Shown here piece by piece: positions 6,756 through 10,556 of a stretch of DNA of 10,556 nt. The notes under the pieces were generated by a model that was given only the letters and a program-made list of their open reading frames with translations, had not been told where the DNA came from and did no database searches. Both the position numbers and the translations under genes were made by a program. The DNA comes from an uncultured Bacilli bacterium. Lineage in GTDB: Bacteria > Bacillota_I > Bacilli_A > RF39 > UBA660. The stretch covers positions 1-10,556 of the forward strand of contig CANRIE010000017.1 of the NCBI GenBank assembly GCA_947630585.1, given 5' to 3'. Each line of letters opens with the position of its first letter. Position 1 is the stretch's first letter.

Positions 6756-7481
6756 ATGGTAATTACAAGTATTACTAATAATAAAATAAAGAAATATTTA
6801 AAACTTAAAAATAAGAAATATCGCGATATAGATAAATTATTTTTAATAGAAGGAGAACATTTAGTTTTAGAAGCTATTAAAAGTAATAGATTAGTTGATT
6901 TATTAGTGTTAGAAGATACGAATATTGATATCGACTTTGATTATACATATACGACATTTGATATCTTAAAAAAATTATCAAGTTTAGAAAGTGTTCCTAA
7001 AATGATTGGAGTTTGTAAATATTTAGAAAGTAAAGAGGTTAGTTGCAATAAAGTATTAATTTTAGATGGAGTGCAAGATCCAGGTAACTTAGGAACTATT
7101 ATTAGAAGTAGTTTAGCTTTTAATGTTCATGATATCGTTTTAAGTTTAAATACTGTTGATATATATAATGAAAAAGTAATTAGAAGTACCCAAGGAATGC
7201 TATTTAAAGTAAATATTATAAGAAGTGATTTAGAAACTATAATTAAAGATTTAAAGAATAAAGGTTATTTAATTTTGGGAACAGATGTTAATCTAGGAGT
7301 AGACGTACGTGATATAAAATTTGAAAAAATGGCTTTGGTAATGGGGAATGAAGGTCAAGGAGTAAGTTCAAGAGTAAAAGAGATGTGTGATAAAAACTTA
7401 TATATTAAGATGAATAAAGATGTTGAAAGTTTAAATGTTGGGGTTGCAACTAGCATTTTACTATATGAACTTAATAGGTGA
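6756..7481 (+). CDS. TrmH/SpoU-family RNA 2'-O-ribose methyltransferase
   Basis: This SPOUT enzyme transfers a methyl group from S-adenosylmethionine to a ribose 2'-OH in rRNA or tRNA. ATG 6756 is preferred to the in-frame ATG 6705 because TAGGAG (6743-6748) precedes it at 7 nt and the product (241 aa) then begins at the family's normal N-terminus (NNKIKKYLKLKNKKYR). Residues about 26-90 form the substrate-binding region (LFLIEGEHLVLEAI). The knotted domain shows motif 1 DGVQDPGNLGTIIRS with Asn111 and Arg117, motif 2 ALVMGNEGQGVS (193-204) and motif 3 ESLNVGVATSILLYE (224-238). The target base cannot be read; it resembles the YsgA/RlmB branch. It is the first gene of a tight operon, 3 bp before rimM, which fits a role in ribosomal RNA maturation. 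Confidence 0.9.
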   Translation: MVITSITNNKIKKYLKLKNKKYRDIDKLFLIEGEHLVLEAIKSNRLVDLLVLEDTNIDIDFDYTYTTFDILKKLSSLESVPKMIGVCKYLESKEVSCNKVLILDGVQDPGNLGTIIRSSLAFNVHDIVLSLNTVDIYNEKVIRSTQGMLFKVNIIRSDLETIIKDLKNKGYLILGTDVNLGVDVRDIKFEKMALVMGNEGQGVSSRVKEMCDKNLYIKMNKDVESLNVGVATSILLYELNR

Positions 7482-7484
7482 ATT

Positions 7485-7952
7485 ATGGATTTAGTATTAA
7501 TAGGTAAATATGTTAAAACTCATGGCATTAAAGGTGAAATTAAAATAAGATCTAATTTTAAATATAAAGATAAAGTATTTGTGGTTGGGAATAAAATAAT
7601 TATAAAAAATAAAGAATTTGTAATAAATGGGTACCGAAAACATCAAGAATATGATATGATAACTCTTGATGGGATTAATGATATAAATGAGATTATCGAT
7701 TTAAAAGGAAATAATGTTTATATAGATAGAAATCTATTAAATTTAAATAATAAGGAATATTTAGATACAGATTTAATAGGATTAGAAGTTTATATGAATG
7801 AGAAATTATTAGGTATAATAGATGAGATTACTTATATAAATGATAAAAAGAAATTGTTAATAGTTAATCATAAGTATATACCATTTGAACTTATCAAGGA
7901 TATTGATTTTAAAAATAAAAAAATTATATTAGAGGAGGTTATAGGTTTATGA
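7485..7952 (+). CDS. rimM: Ribosome maturation factor RimM
   Basis: RimM binds ribosomal protein S19 and helps mature the head of the 30S subunit. The 155-aa product has the N-terminal RimM signature IGKYVKTHGIKGEIKI (residues 6-21). Its C-terminal PRC-barrel runs from DLIGLEVY near residue 95 to the end and includes KYIPFELIKDID and the closing ILEEVIGL. It is slightly shorter than the usual 165-175 aa, with losses in the middle. The Shine-Dalgarno site AGGTGA overlaps the stop of the preceding gene, so translation is probably coupled. Its stop overlaps the trmD start by 4 bp, and the rimM-trmD order is the one usual in bacteria, which confirms identity. Confidence 0.93.
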   Translation: MDLVLIGKYVKTHGIKGEIKIRSNFKYKDKVFVVGNKIIIKNKEFVINGYRKHQEYDMITLDGINDINEIIDLKGNNVYIDRNLLNLNNKEYLDTDLIGLEVYMNEKLLGIIDEITYINDKKKLLIVNHKYIPFELIKDIDFKNKKIILEEVIGL

Positions 7953-8623
7953 AAATAGATATTTTAACACTTTTTCCTAATATGTTTGAAGGATTCTTAA
8001 GTGAATCAATTATCAAAAGGGCAATTAACGAGGGGTTAGTGCAAGTTAATATTCATAATTTTAGAGACTATACAACGGACCCTCATCATAAAGTTGATGA
8101 TACACCATATGGAGGAGGAGCCGGAATGGTCTTGATGTGTCAGCCAATATTTGATTGCATTGATAAGATTAAAACCGATGATAGCATAGTTATTATGTTA
8201 ACTCCAGAAGGTAAGGTTTTTAATCAAAAGATAGCCAAGGAATTAAGTTTAAAAAAACATTTGATTTTAATATGTGGGCATTATGAAGGATTTGATGAAA
8301 GAATTAAATCAATATGTGATATGTTTATAAGTATTGGAGACTTTATTCTAACGGGAGGGGAACTTCCTAGTATGATGATAAGTGATGCGATTATAAGACT
8401 TATTCCAGGAGTTATTGATGCTTCAAGTTTAGAAAGTGAATCATTTAATAATAATATGTTAGATTATCCAACCTATACTAAACCAAGAGAATATAGAGGA
8501 ATGAAGGTTCCTGAGGTGTTATTAAATGGTAATCATCAAGAAATACAAAAATATCGAGAAGAGGAAGCCTTAAAGAAAACCAAAGCAAATAGAAGTGATT
8601 TATTGGAGGGATATGATGAGTAG
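7949..8623 (+). CDS. trmD: tRNA (guanine37-N1)-methyltransferase TrmD
   Basis: TrmD methylates N1 of G37 next to the anticodon using S-adenosylmethionine and prevents +1 frameshifting. The 224-aa sequence shows the family hallmarks in order: DILTLFPNMFEGF, DDTPYGGGAGMVL (50-62), ICGHYEGFDERI (108-119), GDFILTGGELP (130-140), RLIPGV with Arg150, and DYPTYTKPREYRG with Asp172, followed by VPEVLLNGNH. Arg150 and Asp172 match the residues known to be needed for activity in the family. AGGAGG (7933-7938) lies 10 nt before the ATG. The gene starts in an ATGA overlap with rimM and its end overlaps the next gene. It is somewhat shorter than the usual 240-250 aa. rplS, which often follows trmD, is not here. 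Confidence 0.96.
   Translation: MKIDILTLFPNMFEGFLSESIIKRAINEGLVQVNIHNFRDYTTDPHHKVDDTPYGGGAGMVLMCQPIFDCIDKIKTDDSIVIMLTPEGKVFNQKIAKELSLKKHLILICGHYEGFDERIKSICDMFISIGDFILTGGELPSMMISDAIIRLIPGVIDASSLESESFNNNMLDYPTYTKPREYRGMKVPEVLLNGNHQEIQKYREEEALKKTKANRSDLLEGYDE
8605..8610 (+). promoter_or_regulatory. Ribosome binding site that decides the start of the post-trmD gene
   Basis: GGAGGG lies inside the last codons of trmD. It is 5 nt from ATG 8616 but only 2 nt from ATG 8613, and downstream of the in-frame ATG 8595. This makes 8616 the best start and implies translational coupling with trmD. Confidence 0.65.
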
Positions 8624-9074
8624 TCGTTATTTAATTGTTAAAGAAAAAAATAAGAAGGAAATAACTTACTTTGAATATGATAAATTAAGTGGTTTTAATA
8701 TGGCTTCCAAATCTAAAAATATTAAATTGAAAGATGCTATTAATGTTAATAAGATTATTGTAATTAATCCAAGCTTTATTGAAAAAACAATTAATAAGAA
8801 AATAAATAATAAAATTAAGAATTTAATTGATTTATTAGCTAATATTTATAGTGATCCTGATGATGAAGATCCAGCTGGTACTTTAATGCATGCTTTAAAT
8901 GAAGTTGAAAGATTTAAAAGACAAATGATTAATAAATATGAAGAATATATGACTAAAGAACAAATTAAATTGTTAGAGAGAAAAATTGCTATTTTAGAAC
9001 AACAAGTAACCATCCAAGCTTATTATATAAATGAAAGGAAAGAAGCTTTATATGAATCTCACAAAGCAAGGTAA
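8616..9074 (+). CDS. Unknown 152-aa charged protein in the trmD operon
   Basis: I do not recognise this family. Start 8616 is chosen because GGAGGG precedes it at 5 nt; it overlaps trmD by 8 bp. Residues about 1-80 are Lys/Ile/Asn-rich, with a small beta-like opening (SRYLIVKEKNKKEITYFEYD). An acidic loop, SDPDDEDPAG, follows at about 79-88. The C-terminal half is strongly helical and amphipathic (LMHALNEVERFKRQMINKYEEYM, then LERKIAILEQQVTIQ), typical of a coiled coil. There is no signal peptide or membrane helix, so a cytoplasmic protein is expected. The 3' end overlaps the VanZ-like gene by 23 bp. Its place after rimM-trmD suggests co-expression with translation genes, but nothing in the sequence shows a link to RNA. 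Confidence 0.75.
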   Translation: MSSRYLIVKEKNKKEITYFEYDKLSGFNMASKSKNIKLKDAINVNKIIVINPSFIEKTINKKINNKIKNLIDLLANIYSDPDDEDPAGTLMHALNEVERFKRQMINKYEEYMTKEQIKLLERKIAILEQQVTIQAYYINERKEALYESHKAR

Positions 9075-9516
9075 GCAAGGTAAAGTTTTAAGTATCATTA
9101 TCTTCATATTTTGGCTTAGTTTAATCTTCTTTTTTTCAAATCAAAGTGGAGAAGTATCAGGAAAAAGTAGTAGTTTAGTAATTCAATTTGTAAATTCTAT
9201 TTTGCAACTTTTTAACTCTAATATTGATATTTCAAACTACTCCGTTACCTCATTTATTATAAGAAAAATGGCTCATATGTTTCTATATTTTAGTTTATAT
9301 TTAATAACTTATTATTTAATGTATCAATTAAAAATTTCCAAAAGAAAAAGTTTAGCTTTACTATTTTGTCTTTTCTATGCAACAACTGATGAAATTCATC
9401 AATTATTTGTTAATGCAAGAAGTGGTCAAATAGTGGATGTTGGAATTGATATGATGGGAGCTTTAATTGCTTATTTCGGGGTTATGATTAGAAGTCGTTT
9501 GAAAAGTGCAAAATGA
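9052..9516 (+). CDS. VanZ-family membrane protein
   Basis: VanZ-like proteins are small integral membrane proteins; the founding member gives low-level teicoplanin resistance, but most members have no known job. I chose ATG 9052 (154 aa) because AAAGGAAAGAAG (9034-9045) stands before it. The alternative ATG 9031 lies in front of that site and would only add seven residues. The sequence has four hydrophobic segments (about 12-30, 72-95, 100-117, 132-147). Family motifs are FFFSNQSGE (about 26-34), FIIRKMAHMFLYF (about 69-81), YATTDEIHQLFVNARSGQIVD (about 112-132) and the final DMMGALIAYFGV. It overlaps the upstream unknown gene by 23 bp and is the last gene of the operon. Confidence 0.9.
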   Translation: MNLTKQGKQGKVLSIIIFIFWLSLIFFFSNQSGEVSGKSSSLVIQFVNSILQLFNSNIDISNYSVTSFIIRKMAHMFLYFSLYLITYYLMYQLKISKRKSLALLFCLFYATTDEIHQLFVNARSGQIVDVGIDMMGALIAYFGVMIRSRLKSAK

Positions 9517-9564
9517 CAAATTGCTGCTAAAAAAAATTTTTTTTGAATATTTGTAAAAAAACTT

Positions 9565-9594
9565 GGTTCAATTCGGAAAATTGACCCTTTTTTT
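9565..9594 (+). terminator. Terminator of the operon
   Basis: GGTTCAATT (9565-9573) pairs with AATTGACC (9579-9586), with one bulged T and a CGGAA loop, followed by C and seven T (9588-9594). It lies 49 bp after the VanZ-like stop. An overlapping alternative hairpin, ACCC (9584-9587) with GGGT (9598-9601), would use part of the same arm. Confidence 0.7.
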
Positions 9595-9607
9595 AGGGGG
9601 TAATTTC

Positions 9608-9639
9608 CCAAATTGAGACTACTTTTTCAAGCAATTTGG
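9608..9639. repeat. Inverted repeat, 8-bp arms
   Basis: CCAAATTG (9608-9615) and CAATTTGG (9632-9639) are perfect complements separated by 16 bp. It stands between the operon terminator and the next promoter and has no direct T tract, so it may be an operator, a stable RNA hairpin from read-through, or chance. Confidence 0.45.
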
Positions 9640-9677
9640 CGATTTGAACGATTTTTGTCTATAATTCGTCAATTTAC

Positions 9678-9694
9678 AAAATTTGACAAATTTT
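9678..9694. promoter_or_regulatory. Perfect palindrome over the -35 box (candidate operator)
   Basis: AAAATTT-GAC-AAATTTT has perfect 7-bp arms around a 3-bp centre and covers the -35 box TTGACA at 9683-9688. A second, imperfect dyad GTCAA...TTGAC (9668-9687) overlaps it. A regulator bound here would block the promoter; no regulator gene is visible nearby. Confidence 0.45.
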
Positions 9695-9711
9695 AAGACC
9701 TGTGTTATAGT
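9683..9711 (+). promoter_or_regulatory. Near-consensus promoter of the Rpn-like gene
   Basis: Perfect -35 TTGACA (9683-9688), 17-bp spacer and -10 TATAGT (9706-9711) with an extended TG (9703-9704). ATG 9735 lies 23 bp downstream of the -10 box, with AGGGAGG (9723-9729) between. Confidence 0.85.
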
Positions 9712-9734
9712 GAATTTACTTAAGGGAGGTTTTT

Positions 9735-10556
9735 ATGTCAAATTTAAGAAGCAGTTATAAAGAAGGAGAAATTATTCAATGTATTAAAGATAGAAGTGCC
9801 AAGGCTATTTTTGGTGATATTAATAATATTGAGATTACTACAATGTTAGTATCCTCAATATTAAAAATTCCTTATGAAAAGTTAGTTGGTAATATATCTT
9901 TACTACCTTTAACAATTAGAGAAAATTCTAAAGAAGAAAAATTACCAGAATGTGATGTTGTAATTTATGTTAATGTTGATAATGAAGAAAGAATCGTGGT
10001 TTTAGAATTTAATTATTTTACCCAAGATTTAGAATCTTTCTTTAAAAAGAAAAAATTGAATCGTAGAGAAAAACGAAAATTATCTAAAGCACATCAATTA
10101 AAATTAAATAGAAATTTATTTTATATTTTTAAAATGATATCTAGTAGATTAAAAGAAGGAGATAGTTATTCAAAGATAATACCAGTTACTTTAGTTAACT
10201 TTGATACTTTTTCAAAGAAAAATAAAAAATTAAATAAATATGGGGTAATTGATGTATTAGATTCGGATGACTATTATTCAGAAAATTTAGAAATTTTTAA
10301 TTTAGATGTTGTCAAATGTTATCAAGCAGTGTATAATGATAAGTATCAAGGAAGTAGTATCTTTGAAGATAATTTAATTAAATTAGGTGCTATGATGGCT
10401 ACTGATAATATAGAAGAAGTAAATGAGTTAATACGAGCTTTAAATACTGAAAAAATAGTAAAAGATAAGATGACGGAGGTGATTTCAAAGATGATGCAAG
10501 ATGGAATGTTAAGTTTGTATTATTATCCTGATGAAGAGCAAAAAAGATTAGATGAT
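9735..10556 (+). CDS. Rpn/PDDEXK-family transposase-nuclease-like protein, 3' end cut off
   Basis: The frame is open from ATG 9735 to the window edge (274 codons), with AGGGAGG (9723-9729) 5 nt before the start. The layout resembles the Rpn/YhgA-like family of PD-(D/E)XK proteins, annotated as recombination-promoting nucleases or putative transposases. It has an N-terminal DRSAKAIFGD segment, then a beta-hairpin core PECDVVIYV-N-x-IVVLEFNYF with Asp74 and Glu91. A Lys/Arg-rich stretch follows (about 104-125), then a helical region and an acidic/helical C-terminal part (KDKMTEVISKMMQDG). Where relatives often have E-x-Q or E-x-K after the core strand, this protein has Glu91-Phe-Asn93, so the active site may be altered. 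I see no terminal inverted repeats, so it is not shown to be mobile. Family assignment is moderate. Confidence 0.65.
   Translation, partial: MSNLRSSYKEGEIIQCIKDRSAKAIFGDINNIEITTMLVSSILKIPYEKLVGNISLLPLTIRENSKEEKLPECDVVIYVNVDNEERIVVLEFNYFTQDLESFFKKKKLNRREKRKLSKAHQLKLNRNLFYIFKMISSRLKEGDSYSKIIPVTLVNFDTFSKKNKKLNKYGVIDVLDSDDYYSENLEIFNLDVVKCYQAVYNDKYQGSSIFEDNLIKLGAMMATDNIEEVNELIRALNTEKIVKDKMTEVISKMMQDGMLSLYYYPDEEQKRLDD

Noticed and set aside
9529..9544. A8T8 block as the terminator of the VanZ-like operon
   Set aside because: It is self-complementary but leaves no loop and has no GC pairs; the bulged hairpin at 9565-9594 with its T tract is the better terminator.
1..10556. Mycoplasma-type code with TGA as tryptophan
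   Set aside because: Four genes end in TGA at the expected family C-terminus, and conserved tryptophans are TGG.
9735..10556. Complete insertion sequence around the Rpn-like gene
   Set aside because: No terminal inverted repeats or target-site duplication are visible, and the 3' side is outside the window.

Overview
The window is about 10.5 kb of very AT-rich bacterial DNA with short intergenic gaps, purine-rich Shine-Dalgarno sites, sigma-70-type promoters (often with an extended TGn -10) and U-tailed hairpin terminators. TGA serves as a real stop (ftsW, the TrmH-family gene, rimM and vanZ all end in it) and Trp is TGG, so this is the standard bacterial code and not the Mycoplasma code. The gene content (SEDS cell-wall polymerase, VanZ-like protein, Gram-positive-type lipoprotein, DUF6273-like surface protein) points to a low-GC Firmicute. 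By resemblance I would place it among uncultured gut Bacilli or Erysipelotrichia-like lineages (RF39-type); that placement is inference.

Left part (1-4247, + strand). The 3' part of frr (ribosome recycling factor) enters from the left edge and carries a one-base deletion in this sequence. It is followed by a terminator and a new promoter driving a lipoprotein with a membrane helix and a long proline-rich tail. A 25-codon mini-ORF containing a run of eight G follows closely. A long hairpin terminator and another promoter then lead to a 652-aa surface protein with a signal or anchor helix, a TasA/camelysin-like N-terminal region and two tandem DUF6273-like domains.

Middle (4223-6687, - strand). 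A hairpin lies between the convergent surface-protein gene and ftsW (SEDS glycosyltransferase). Upstream of ftsW is a 555-bp stretch without an intact gene. It holds a broken gene with its own promoter and terminator. Removing one base at each of three homopolymers restores a 146-residue protein resembling a toxin-like family, possibly ToxN/CptN. Before it stands a 254-aa coiled-coil protein of unknown function with a near-consensus promoter, divergent from the next block.

Right part (6688-10556, + strand). A tight operon follows: TrmH/SpoU-family RNA methyltransferase, rimM, trmD, an unknown 152-aa protein and a VanZ-family membrane protein. Neighbouring genes are 3 bp apart or overlap, so RNA modification and 30S maturation are co-expressed with two less understood genes. 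After the terminator lies a 218-bp intergenic region with several dyad symmetries. A near-perfect promoter whose -35 box sits in a perfect palindrome then drives a gene that runs off the window and resembles the Rpn/PDDEXK transposase-nuclease family.

I see no tRNA, rRNA, CRISPR array or insertion-sequence end. The points most worth checking are the decayed toxin-like gene, the operator-like palindrome upstream of the Rpn-like gene, the unknown gene in the rimM-trmD operon, and the G8 mini-ORF.
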